DNA from: JACZST01 sp964195155
GTDB taxonomy: Bacteria > Actinomycetota > Acidimicrobiia > Spongiisociales > UBA5794
DNA: 20,779 bases
Direction: 5' to 3'
Assembly (NCBI GenBank): GCA_964195155.1
Contig: CAXMOP010000036.1
Coordinates: forward strand, 1-20,779
Positions 1-6,714 of this stretch are shown piece after piece. The notes below the pieces were generated by a model, which saw nothing but the letters and a program-made list of their open reading frames with translations, was not told where the DNA came from and ran no database searches. Position 1 is the stretch's first letter. Each line of letters opens with the position of its first letter. The translations under genes were made by a program, and so were the position numbers.

Positions 1-819
1 GACCAGGTCGAGACGTTCCTGTACGAAGATGGTCCCATCCAGGCGACCCGGCTCGAGGTGCAGGTCACCACGTTCACCGACGACGCCATCATTCTCGAAG
101 CGCGCCGCGTCATGGAGGACTCGGCGGCACAGTTGTCCGCCGAGGTCGGAGTCGCGGTTACGACGGTCAGCGTGTCGGGAGAGGTGATCACACAGCAGGA
201 CACCTTGGCGGCGTTCACGGGTGCGATGGTGATATCGCTACCCATCGCCATCCTCCTCACCGTGCTCATCGTCGGCATCGCGCTGCGCACGATCCGCTAC
301 TCGTTCGTGACGGTCATCCCGATCCTGCTCGTCGTTGCCTGGGTCTTTGGCTACATGTGGCTGCGAGGGCACACCATTAACGTCATCACGGCCACGATCG
401 CGGCAATCGCCGTCGGTGTCGGGATTGACTTCTCGACGCACTTCACCGTCCGCTTCCGAGAGGAATTCAAGGACGAGCCGAGCCGCTTCCCGGCGCTGAG
501 GCGTGCTGGCGAAGGCACCGGAGGAGCACTCGCCCTCTCGGCGCTCACGTCGATCATCGGGTTCGGGGTCATGGCGTTGGCGCCGACCCCGCTCTTCGCC
601 AGCTTTGGGGAGCTCATGGCGATCATGGTCCTCTTCGCCGCGGTGGTGGCGTTACTGGTGCTGCCGAGCCTGCTCATCGTGGTCACCCCGCGCCGCAAGG
701 GTGAAGAACGCGAGGAACTCGAGGCCTCGGTCACTGGTGGCGAGTTCGAGTACGAGCCCCATGCGAGAGCCACTGCGACGCGGACACCGTCCGCCGAAAC
801 GGGCGAGGACGACACCTAG
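1..819 (+). CDS. RND/MMPL-family membrane transporter, C-terminal part (5' end outside window)
   Basis: The reading frame is open from base 1 to TAG at 817-819, so this is the C-terminal 272 residues of a larger protein; the GTG at base 58 is an internal valine, not a start. A short extracytoplasmic segment is followed by about five hydrophobic helices (roughly bases 215-295, 298-366, 373-436, 510-585, 595-675). The sequence GVGIDFSTHFTVRF (about 415-456) is typical of the helix 10 region of RND/MMPL exporters, and the GTGGALALSALTSIIGFG stretch is also family-like. The helix pattern matches the last five helices of an RND half. The tail is hydrophilic and acidic. Such proteins export lipids or hydrophobic compounds using the proton gradient; the substrate cannot be read here. 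It converges on the PAP2 gene with only 14 bp between the stop codons. Confidence 0.88.
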   Translation, partial: DQVETFLYEDGPIQATRLEVQVTTFTDDAIILEARRVMEDSAAQLSAEVGVAVTTVSVSGEVITQQDTLAAFTGAMVISLPIAILLTVLIVGIALRTIRYSFVTVIPILLVVAWVFGYMWLRGHTINVITATIAAIAVGVGIDFSTHFTVRFREEFKDEPSRFPALRRAGEGTGGALALSALTSIIGFGVMALAPTPLFASFGELMAIMVLFAAVVALLVLPSLLIVVTPRRKGEEREELEASVTGGEFEYEPHARATATRTPSAETGEDDT

Positions 820-833
820 GCGAGATACAAGAA

Positions 834-1442
834 TCAGCCCACTCTCCCAGCGGGCACCAGCAGCTTCGACGCGATGACGCTCTCCGAAACCAGGATGCCG
901 AGGGCGGCACCCCCGAGGACATCGATCGGCAGATGGGCTCCGGCGTAGATCCGAGAAAACCCGACGATGCCGGCGAAGCCGTAGGCGGCAGCGCCCAGCC
1001 TCGGGGAGACGCACCGGTGGACGATGCCGGCGCTGGCCACGGCGACGGCGGCGTGCCCGGACACAAAGCCGTGACTGGCGTCGATCTCGGTCCACAGCCG
1101 CAGATTGGTCTCCGAGTCAAAGTCGTGCGGCCGGCCCCGACCGACCAGCTTCTTCACGCCCTTGGCAGTGATCCAGGCCGCGAATCCAGCCGTGACGATG
1201 GACATTGCAGGTTCCGGGCGACGATTCCGCCGATAGGCGAATGCTCCCATTACAAACGGCGAGATGAGGCTGCCGAATTGCATCGGAGGCCAGACGAATG
1301 GGGCCAGGGCGTCTGGCAGGCCGTTGACGGCGCTGTACGTGCGGTGCTCCCACGATGCCACCCCGCGTTTTGCCGCAACCGTCGTCGCGATGAGGATCCC
1401 ACTCGCCACGGCCGCGGGCAGTAATCGTTTGACAGACATCAC
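834..1442 (-). CDS. PAP2-superfamily membrane phosphatase
   Basis: A 202-residue membrane protein carrying all three type 2 phosphatidic acid phosphatase motifs: KX6RP (K97...R104-P105), SGH (128-130) and SRX5HX3D (S163-R164...H170...D174). H130, H170 and D174 should form the active site. The family dephosphorylates lipid phosphates such as phosphatidate, undecaprenyl pyrophosphate or PGP on the outer face of the membrane; the exact substrate is not determinable. The start is GTG at 1440-1442, immediately followed by an in-frame ATG at 1437-1439, so either codon may serve. The GTG shares bases with the TGA of the upstream channel-like gene (GTGA overlap), which implies translational coupling. 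Length is normal for a single-domain bacterial PAP2 protein. Confidence 0.9.
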   Translation of the reverse strand: MMSVKRLLPAAVASGILIATTVAAKRGVASWEHRTYSAVNGLPDALAPFVWPPMQFGSLISPFVMGAFAYRRNRRPEPAMSIVTAGFAAWITAKGVKKLVGRGRPHDFDSETNLRLWTEIDASHGFVSGHAAVAVASAGIVHRCVSPRLGAAAYGFAGIVGFSRIYAGAHLPIDVLGGAALGILVSESVIASKLLVPAGRVG

Positions 1443-2485
1443 GCCCGGTGGCGCATCGCCGGCAAGCTTCGCGATCCCGACCAGCGAGCCGGCGGTGCCG
1501 CGATCGTGTCCAGGATGCGATTACTCGCCATGCCGTATCGAGCACGCCACTCCCGGAATACGGGCCACGCCTCCCCCGACAATCGTTCGACCGGGTAACC
1601 GGCATCGGTGAGGAGGGCGACGACGGCGGCGAACTCGGCCTCCGTGACGGTCTCATGGTCGAGCGTTTCCGATATCCGCAGGGACGCGGCCAGGTCGTCG
1701 GCACATGCGGTCGCGGAGCGAAGGAACATGCGGGCCTCTCCCGCGGCCATGGAAGGGCGCAGGCTCACGTCGAGCCCGGCAGCGTCGAGCACGGCAACCA
1801 GGCTCACCAGCCAATGGCACCTGGCTCTGGGTAACCGGAACTGATTGAGCACCGGGTATTTGGTGTGGCCGTCGGCCACCTCGTTCGCCCACTGATCCCA
1901 ATCTGAATACAGCTCTGGCAACCGATCGATGGCCCCTGTCCCATGGTATTGAAGGAGGACATTCGGACCCCACGGCTGAACCCCAACATGCGCGCCCAGT
2001 TGCCTGGCCAGAGTCTCCCGTCGACTGACCACCCCATACAGCGCAGGAAGGTATGCGATCGTCAAGGCGATGACAATCAACCCGGTAGCACTAGCGGCAA
2101 CACTGATTGCCGTGCCGGAACCGGCCACTGTGCCTGTGATGCCGAGCGTGAAGGTGGAGGCACCGCTCTGGCCGAGCGCTCCCGGAAAGTCCTGCGCCGA
2201 CGGAGCCAGCATCAGGGCGAACCCGATCACGAACATCGCAAGCCAGACCAACAGAGTGAAGATCAGCACTATGGGGCCGAGAAAGCCGAGGAAGCGGTCG
2301 AGCAGGTCGTATGACCGCATTCTCCTAGCGATGGTCATGAACAGCCAAGTAACCGACGATTCGACAACATGGGGGAGGAACGACCACGCCCGCCGCGGCA
2401 CAACCAGCGTCTTGATCACGCTGATCGACGTGCCGATAACGATCACCAGGCCAACTGCGAACGACAACCACTCAATCGGGGTCAC
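1439..2485 (-). CDS. Membrane protein with two-helix channel-like N-terminal domain, unknown function
   Basis: A 348-residue protein starting with GTG at 2483-2485; no clear Shine-Dalgarno is visible. The N-terminal half holds about four hydrophobic helices (residues about 6-28, 40-52, 66-93, 126-150). Between the last two lies a short loop, GASTFTLGITG, which resembles in layout the pore loop of two-helix ion channels, but it lacks a canonical TVGYG potassium filter. The C-terminal 190 residues are soluble, alpha-helical and unrecognised. It forms a translationally coupled pair with the PAP2 gene. I do not recognise a named family. A channel-like role is inferred only from helix-loop-helix topology and the T-F-T-L-G string, so function should be treated as unknown. 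Confidence 0.75.
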   Translation of the reverse strand: MTPIEWLSFAVGLVIVIGTSISVIKTLVVPRRAWSFLPHVVESSVTWLFMTIARRMRSYDLLDRFLGFLGPIVLIFTLLVWLAMFVIGFALMLAPSAQDFPGALGQSGASTFTLGITGTVAGSGTAISVAASATGLIVIALTIAYLPALYGVVSRRETLARQLGAHVGVQPWGPNVLLQYHGTGAIDRLPELYSDWDQWANEVADGHTKYPVLNQFRLPRARCHWLVSLVAVLDAAGLDVSLRPSMAAGEARMFLRSATACADDLAASLRISETLDHETVTEAEFAAVVALLTDAGYPVERLSGEAWPVFREWRARYGMASNRILDTIAAPPARWSGSRSLPAMRHRA

Positions 2486-2706
2486 GGTCAGCGAGTCTAT
2501 GCGAATCCGACCGGCCCTCCCCCGCGTCGCAAGTGTCCCCTAAGACAGCCGCGGGACAAGACGCGGACCCGATTGGAACTACGGGATCTGCGCGGGGTGG
2601 GGTATGCCGGGTTCGGCCAACGTCTTCGTCTTTCCCCACTTCACCTATCTCCGAATCGGTGTCGGCCAGAACGCAGGAGACAAATCAGCCAGACACGGGC
2701 AGGTAG
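2486..2706. other. Intergenic stretch without recognisable gene
   Basis: Lies upstream of the minus-strand channel-like gene and should contain its promoter, but I see no convincing -10/-35 pair. Short open frames are present on both strands but have no family features and overlap each other. It ends in a direct doubling of CAGGTAG (2700-2713) that runs into the palindromic repeat at 2707. Confidence 0.5.
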
Positions 2707-2724
2707 CAGGTAGCGCATAACCGG
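2707..2724 (+). repeat. AGGTAGCGCA element, copy 1 (left half only)
   Basis: CAGGTAGCGCATAACCGG here is identical over 18 bp to 6046-6063. At 6046 the arm is followed by its inverted partner TATGCGCTACCT; here that partner is missing and the sequence instead runs into the candidate IS110 left end. This is what would be expected if an insertion sequence entered the palindrome and the right half was later lost. Confidence 0.6.
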
Positions 2725-2919
2725 CTGGGAGGGATGATGTGGCTGGTGTGGCACGCACCGGTCGGGCGGTGGAGCACCGGTTGAGCTGATGACACCAGCT
2801 CGGTTGGGTCCGATCCGCCGTCCCGGTGGTGCATGCCACCCCTTTGCCGTTAAGCGAGTGAAAGGGGCGGCTGATCGATAGTACGGACTGTGATCGGTGG
2901 GGTGGATACTCACGCTGAT
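2725..2919 (+). mobile_element. IS110-family insertion sequence, left-end remnant (non-coding leader plus first 10 codons)
   Basis: The GTG at 2890-2892 opens a frame reading VIGGVDTHAD (2890-2919), the typical start of IS110-family DEDD transposases, which begin with a G-[VI]-D-x-H/K-x-D catalytic segment. The frame then loses all similarity: the rest of the roughly 400-codon transposase is gone. The 165 bp before it are non-coding and rich in hairpins: ACCGGT 2757-2762/2776-2781, GAGCTG 2783-2788 with CAGCTC 2796-2801, GGTGG 2825-2829 with CCACC 2836-2840, and CCCCTTT 2839-2845 with AAAGGGG 2861-2867 (the last two are mutually exclusive in part). IS110 elements are known to carry a structured bridge RNA in such a leader, so this may be its fossil. 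The left boundary at 2725 is a guess from the end of the shared 18-bp repeat. The family call rests on ten residues plus layout. Confidence 0.5.
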
Positions 2920-3037
2920 TTACTACCGGGACGCCATACCCACCACGGAGGCGACCTTCTACCAAGGCGAAAGCCACTTCATCATGTACTCCCGCGCCGA
3001 GGAGATCCTCAACAGCCTGACGGGCACCCAGAGATGA
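2915..3037 (+). pseudogene. Alpha/beta-hydrolase C-terminal fragment
   Basis: Directly after the IS110 fragment, in the +1 frame, about 40 codons read as the tail of an alpha/beta hydrolase. It includes IPTTEATFYQGESHFIMYSR, which matches the usual last strand, catalytic-His loop and final helix (G-x-x-H-F, then EEIL). The frame ends at TGA 3035-3037. The conserved histidine is present but the nucleophile and acid residues, and any start, are missing, so this is a decayed remnant. The junction to the IS110 codons lies within about 2915-2921. Confidence 0.55.
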
Positions 3038-3253
3038 CGGCCTGCGCGTTTACCTCGTACACGGGAGTCGATAGCTCTGTGCGTGGACTGCTGAGGCCGC
3101 TTCGCCGACGATTCAGGGGGCCGTTGTCCTTGACTCATCCGAGGCCGAGTGGACTGACGGCGAGGCGGAGGGAAGTCCATGTCGGGGCGGAGGTGGGGTC
3201 GAGTACCTGCGCGAAGGTACTGAAGTCGTTGCGGTCGACAGCAACGGACCACG

Positions 3254-3466
3254 TTGGGCACGATCGAGTTGAGAGACGGCGTGGGGGGCCTTGTAGAAGA
3301 GAGCGAGATCACACTCTGTTTCATCCTCTTCGATTTGCCTCTGGAGAGGGAGGCAACGTCCTACGAGATCAAGATTGCTGGCCTAGACAGCCGGGCCTAC
3401 ACCCATGAGGAATTGGTGGAGGAGGACTGGTTGGTCACCTTGATGTTGCACAGCCCTGACCAGTAG
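3254..3466 (+). CDS. Small hypothetical ORF, possibly the 3' part of a frameshifted gene
   Basis: A 70-codon acidic ORF starting at TTG 3254-3256 with no visible ribosome binding site and ending at TAG. It reads GLVEESEITLCFILFDLPLE and continues as plausible beta-strand-rich protein, and its composition looks coding. The preceding frame (about 3123-3272, ending TGA) also reads coherently (for example EYLREGTEVVAVDSNGPRW) and overlaps the start of this ORF in another frame. The two may be pieces of one gene split by an indel near 3250-3270. No family is recognised. Given the surrounding fragments, a pseudogene is as likely as a working gene. Confidence 0.3.
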   Translation: MGTIELRDGVGGLVEESEITLCFILFDLPLEREATSYEIKIAGLDSRAYTHEELVEEDWLVTLMLHSPDQ

Positions 3467-3532
3467 GTGAAATTCGAGCCATGACGAAGCGAACAGTCAC
3501 ATCCAACAAGGGACCCCTTTCATAGCAGGGCG

Positions 3533-3560
3533 AGGTAGCGCACATGTGCCGATATGTGCG
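3533..3560. repeat. AGGTAGCGCA element, degenerate copy 2
   Basis: AGGTAGCGCA at 3533-3542 matches the first ten bases of the arm at 2708 and 6047. It runs into an inverted repeat, CGCACAT (3539-3545) and ATGTGCG (3554-3560), with an 8-base loop. Layout is like the perfect copy at 6047-6080 but with diverged arms. It lies in the 200-bp gap before the F420-dependent reductase gene; no promoter is clear there. Confidence 0.45.
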
Positions 3561-3670
3561 GGTCGATTCGTTGGAGCGCCCAAGCCGAATCGGCCACCGT
3601 CAGGGATGACTGCGGTGTAACGGAAGGTCGTTAGCTATCTTGAATCAGCGATATCACAGAGGTGCCACCT

Positions 3671-4147
3671 ATGTCAGACGAACACAAGAAACCAGCGCGG
3701 ATGCCTCCGCGGTGGTTCGTTCGTCTCGCCTGGTCCACGCACCGCGGCTTGTACCGCGTCACCGGTGGCCGAGTGGGATTGAGGCGTGCGAAGGTCAACC
3801 GCTATGGGACGATGCGTCTGACGACCACCGGGCGTCGTACCGGTCAGGAGCGAAGCGTGATCCTCGGCTACTTCGAGGATGGTCCGAACTTGGTCACGAT
3901 GGCGATGAACGGTTGGGCTGATGGAGAGCCTGCCTGGTGGCTCAACGTCCAAGCGCATCCCGAGACCAGTGTCGATCTTGTCGATGGTCGACGTAGCGTG
4001 AGAGGGCGGTCGGCAGAAGGAGAGGAGCGGTCGCGACTGTGGGCTCGGTGGCGCGAGATCGATGCGAACCTGGACGCCTTCGCGGCGCTCCGGTCCGCTG
4101 AGACCGCTGTTGTGATTCTGGAGCCATCGCCGGACGCCAACGGATGA
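3671..4147 (+). CDS. F420H2-dependent quinone reductase/nitroreductase family (Ddn-like)
   Basis: A 158-residue protein of the deazaflavin (F420)-dependent nitroreductase family, a small split-beta-barrel fold. The family signature is clear: MRLTTTGRRTGQERSVILGY, then an acidic turn before a strand ending in MAMNGW, then EPAWWLNVQAHPETSVDL. These proteins use reduced F420 to reduce quinones or nitro compounds, typically at the membrane, and are largely actinobacterial. I chose ATG 3671 (MSDEHKK) over GTG 3662 because AGAGGT at 3657-3662 is well spaced from the ATG. The frame is intact although the flanks are full of debris. It may be a surviving chromosomal or cargo gene. Confidence 0.88.
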   Translation: MSDEHKKPARMPPRWFVRLAWSTHRGLYRVTGGRVGLRRAKVNRYGTMRLTTTGRRTGQERSVILGYFEDGPNLVTMAMNGWADGEPAWWLNVQAHPETSVDLVDGRRSVRGRSAEGEERSRLWARWREIDANLDAFAALRSAETAVVILEPSPDANG

Positions 4148-4174
4148 GGCGCTGATCTCCAGTCACCGAAACTG

Positions 4175-4364
4175 TGTACTGCGCGCGCAGCCAACGTGCC
4201 GCGATGTGTGACTCTCGGCTGACTGGCATCCTGCGCCGACATGGGTCGAGGACGACTCTGGCGGGGTGGTATGTCGTGGCGGCTTGGATCAGCCACTGCT
4301 CGATGTCGCCGACTTGGACTGGCTGGTGGCGCGTCGAGGGGACCGACGAGCAATTGATCCCCTC
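4175..4364 (-). pseudogene. Possible phage terminase large-subunit remnant
   Basis: On the minus strand, after a stop at 4365-4367, about 60 codons read VQVGDIEQWLIQAATTYHPA followed by RVVLDPC and, a little later, AARWLRAQYTV. This resembles the nuclease-domain part of terminase large subunits, where a helix ahead of a strand ends in [VI]-V-x-DP-[WY]-Q and is followed by A-Q-R-L-R. The WQ after DP is missing, no start exists and the upstream part is out of frame. The match is a pattern judgement over a short stretch and could be chance; the longer antisense frames here have no other explanation. It lies just downstream of, and opposite to, the F420 reductase gene. Confidence 0.25.
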
Positions 4365-4449
4365 TTACTAAGAACCAGCACCGATAGGGTTTCCAGGGGC
4401 TGCTCCTCGCCGGCCAACGAGAGCAGGACTTCGTGTGGCCCGAAGGTCT

Positions 4450-5172
4450 TCAGTGCTCCCGAAATGGGCGTGCCATCGCCCGCCGAGTCCTCTTCAATGG
4501 GCCGGACTTTGCCTGGTATACGAGCCGGCGCCCTTGGCTATTGCTGACATACACGGCGGCGACATCGTCATGCTTCGGACTGTTGTCGCAGTAGCGAGCA
4601 GCGGTCATTCTCATCCTGAGTAGCGTTCGTCCGTAGTTGCCCCCCTCGCTCTCATCTTCGAGGTGCCGACGGATCGGCTCAACCAGGTGACAGCTACGCA
4701 GCACCAACACCTGGTGCTTGTCGTAGAACGTCGATTCCGGGAAGAAGCCGTCCTCGATCAGTTGGCCGAGATCGTTAAATCCAGTGATCACCCGACGTGC
4801 GGTATCGAGGTCGTTGTCCGTCAGCGACGCCATTGCCGCTGTTTGCTCAGGCGTAAGGAGCATCCGGCGACGCTCGCCTTATGAGAGGCTCGGTTGTTTG
4901 CGAGGTGTAGGAGGTTTGAGTGCGAACTGATCACGTGTGAACGCAAGTTCAACCGGGAGATTCTCGAAGAGCTGACGCCGATCCTCTCGAAAGTCGTCAA
5001 CGAGCCCCTGCATACGGATCACGGCATCGAATTGTGCACTTCTCGCCGCCTGGCGGAGTTGGCGAACCCCCACGATGACGGTCACCACAAGAATGAAACT
5101 GGAAACCGAAACTGCGATCGCCTGAACAGCAGTCCACTCAAGTTGGCTAAAGCCCAGCAAGTCGTCAGACAT
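4450..5172 (-). pseudogene. Single-helix membrane protein gene interrupted by one in-frame TAA
   Basis: Two open frames, 4879-5172 (97 aa) and 4450-4863 (137 aa), lie in the same frame and are separated only by TAA at 4879-4881 and five codons before the next ATG at 4861-4863. Read through, they give one 240-codon protein: an N-terminal membrane helix (about residues 13-36, IAVSVSSFILVVTVIVGVRQ), an Arg/Gln-rich juxtamembrane stretch, then a helical cytoplasmic domain. This resembles the DUF4760-like layout (TM plus RQL...M...DFRED...). The simplest reading is a premature stop in one gene. Alternatively, the second ORF is translated from its own ATG 16 bases later. The start ATG at 5170-5172 overlaps the end of the preceding gene by 8 bases. 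Function unknown. Confidence 0.6.
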
Positions 5173-5476
5173 GTTTTCCTACTTTGGTGGGCATACAGGA
5201 AACGTCGCATCGCTGTATGGAGACCGTGGTATAGGTGAATCTGTCGGCTTCTCGGAGGGGTCGCCAGGTGCCACCAACAAGAGCTGCCGGAAGGTGTCCA
5301 CGCTCTTCAGATTTCCACTCCTCGAGCGGATCGTCAGCCTTGACTGCACATCGAAGCGTTAAGTCTCCGTTGCGCTCCTCATCCATTTCATACCTGCGCA
5401 GGAGAACAATCGTGCCAGTGGCGTCTGATGCTTCCATGATCATCCGTTCGCCGCCCAGAGATAACACACCAGCCAT
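5165..5476 (-). CDS. Hypothetical protein
   Basis: A 103-codon ORF from ATG 5474-5476, or 92 or 90 codons from the internal ATGs at 5443 or 5437; no start has a strong ribosome binding site. It is charged and soluble, with an acidic patch and WKSEERGHLPAALVGGTWRP near the middle. No family is recognised. It overlaps the start of the interrupted membrane-protein gene by 8 bases and follows the lipoprotein gene by 28 bases, suggesting one transcript from about 5880 to 4450. Coding status is supported mainly by this tight arrangement. Confidence 0.45.
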   Translation of the reverse strand: MAGVLSLGGERMIMEASDATGTIVLLRRYEMDEERNGDLTLRCAVKADDPLEEWKSEERGHLPAALVGGTWRPLREADRFTYTTVSIQRCDVSCMPTKVGKHV

Positions 5477-5504
5477 GACCGAGATCGACCAGGAGGTCCT
5501 TAGC

Positions 5505-5879
5505 TCAGGAGCCTGGGACGTCTTTGAGCAGCCCGTCGTAGAGAATCACGCCGTCAACTGTGACCACCAGCGTGGCGGTGTCCTCGCCAAAGTTCTCTCC
5601 CTTCGACTCGATGCTCTCACCCGCGCTGGTCTCCGCCGCGCAGGTCACGGTCTTCGCCTCTTCGCTTCCATCGCAATCCATGTCAAAGGCAGAGGACCCC
5701 TCGATCCCGTTCGCCTCGAGCACGTCACCCGTCGCGCCGATGTACTCGAAAGCGTCAATGACTTCGCCAAGGTCATCGCTACATGCAGTTAGCCCGATAA
5801 CGAACAGGAGCAAGACGACGCCAATGGACCGGAGCACTCGAGGCTTCATCCGTCGGACGTCCGAGGTTGCTCTTTTCAT
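5505..5879 (-). CDS. Secreted lipoprotein, unknown function
   Basis: A 124-residue protein with a twin-charged N-terminus, a hydrophobic stretch (VLRSIGVVLLLFVIGLTACS) and a lipobox L-T-A-C, so it is expected to be lipid-anchored outside the membrane. The mature part is about 90 residues, acidic, with two further cysteines in MDCDG and VTCAA that could form a disulfide, and a beta-rich end (TATLVVTVDGVILYDGLL). It resembles small DUF4333-like extracellular domains in size and feel, but I would not assign it. I chose ATG 5877-5879 because AGGAG sits five bases upstream; GTG 5883-5885 lies inside that motif. A shorter start at 5849 is possible. It is first in the small minus-strand group. Confidence 0.65.
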   Translation of the reverse strand: MKRATSDVRRMKPRVLRSIGVVLLLFVIGLTACSDDLGEVIDAFEYIGATGDVLEANGIEGSSAFDMDCDGSEEAKTVTCAAETSAGESIESKGENFGEDTATLVVTVDGVILYDGLLKDVPGS

Positions 5880-5885
5880 CGTCAC

Positions 5886-6332
5886 TCCTATTCACAGATT
5901 CACTGCACAATCCAGAGATCGAACCTAACGCTGGCGCGCTCGCCTGCGCCCTCGAACCGGGGGGCTCAGCGTGTGGAAGTGAGTCGTCTCCACTTGTGAG
6001 CCTCCAACTTCGAGGATGTATTGGGTGATCCCAAGTCGCCAAAATCAGGTAGCGCATAACCGGGGCAATATGCGCTACCTAACTTGCCAGAACGCCGGGG
6101 GTCAAACGAGGTATTCGGCCTGTCCCTCGTTCACTGTGACGCCATCTACGCCGTGCCCGAATCGTGCAATGCTCAGCCGCCGCGACTCGATCGCCGCCGC
6201 GCAAATCGGCTACTACGCGACACAAGCCAATGCGGACACGGAGAGAGCACGCCACGTCGAGGAGGCCGGCGACCGATAAAGGAACGGGGAGGCCGGAGGT
6301 CTACGCCTGGTCGCCGCCACCAGGCGGGTCCG
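5886..6332. other. Gene-poor gap holding a palindromic repeat
   Basis: Between the lipoprotein start and the end of the PASTA gene I see only the 6046-6080 palindrome. Open frames up to about 100 codons on both strands have no recognisable domain and no ribosome binding site. One plus-strand frame ends at 6279 with a plausible helical tail (AAAQIGYYATQANADTERA), which may be a scrap of a lost gene, but this cannot be shown. Confidence 0.5.
6046..6080. repeat. AGGTAGCGCA element, intact palindromic copy 3
   Basis: AGGTAGCGCATA (6047-6058) and TATGCGCTACCT (6069-6080) are perfect 12-bp inverted repeats around a 10-base loop. Bases 6046-6063 match 2707-2724 exactly over 18 bp. No run of T follows, so a simple terminator is less likely than a REP-like or mobile-element end. 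The 3.3-kb interval between the outer copies contains most of the gene fragments. Confidence 0.65.
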
Positions 6333-6632
6333 TTACGGACATTGTCGCACCTCGTCATGCTTGAGCACCCGCAGCTCAACGGTCCTCTCGGCCGTCTCGA
6401 TTGAAGGAGCTGGGGTTTGGGAGACAACGGTCCAATTCTTGGAGACAAAGGGGAACCGATGTGCGTCCGAAGCGTCCTTCGCCATAACGGGGCCGACTCC
6501 GGCACGGTCCAGAGTGCGCTCCGCGCCCGCGAGATTGTCACACATGACGTTTGGCATCGGTCGCGGTGGCTCTTCTTCAGGAAAGACCGCCTGGTAGATG
6601 GCCACCGGGACGCTAATGAATAGACCGACCAC
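6333..6632 (-). CDS. Membrane-anchored single-PASTA-domain protein, probably 5'-truncated
   Basis: The frame encodes one hydrophobic helix then a PASTA domain at about residues 27-92: PNVMCDNLAGAERTLDRAGV, a variable loop, then WTVVSQTPAPSIETAERTVEL. PASTA domains bind peptidoglycan stem peptides or act as extracellular spacers. The only usable start is GTG 6630-6632, which cuts the membrane helix short. The open frame continues upstream through LLAILVVV and a Gly-rich stretch to a TAG near 6745, without any start codon. That upstream part looks like genuine protein (Gly-rich linker before a TM), so the original N-terminus has probably been lost at the breakpoint with the neighbouring fragment. 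Confidence 0.6.
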   Translation of the reverse strand: MVGLFISVPVAIYQAVFPEEEPPRPMPNVMCDNLAGAERTLDRAGVGPVMAKDASDAHRFPFVSKNWTVVSQTPAPSIETAERTVELRVLKHDEVRQCP

Positions 6633-6714
6633 TACGAGTATTGCGAGGAGCGGGTTTACTCCTCCACCACCCGACCCACCTCGCCCACCAGTGACTCGGA
6701 ACGGATCAGACCTG

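Noticed and set aside
2890..3408. A 172-codon plus-strand ORF as one gene
   Set aside because: Only its first ten codons look like real protein (IS110 start); the rest is arginine/histidine-rich out-of-frame sequence, while another frame reads as a hydrolase tail.
4174..4547. Plus-strand ORFs of 65 and 93 codons after the F420 reductase gene
   Set aside because: No ribosome binding site or family features; the minus strand offers a better, though weak, explanation.
6047..6080. Rho-independent terminator
   Set aside because: Strong hairpin but no T-run on either strand, and the same sequence recurs in half and degenerate form elsewhere, which points to a repeat family.
6598..6714. First 39 codons of the plus ORF ending at 7035
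   Set aside because: Proline/arginine-rich mirror of the Gly-rich PASTA leader on the other strand; no ribosome binding site at ATG 6598.
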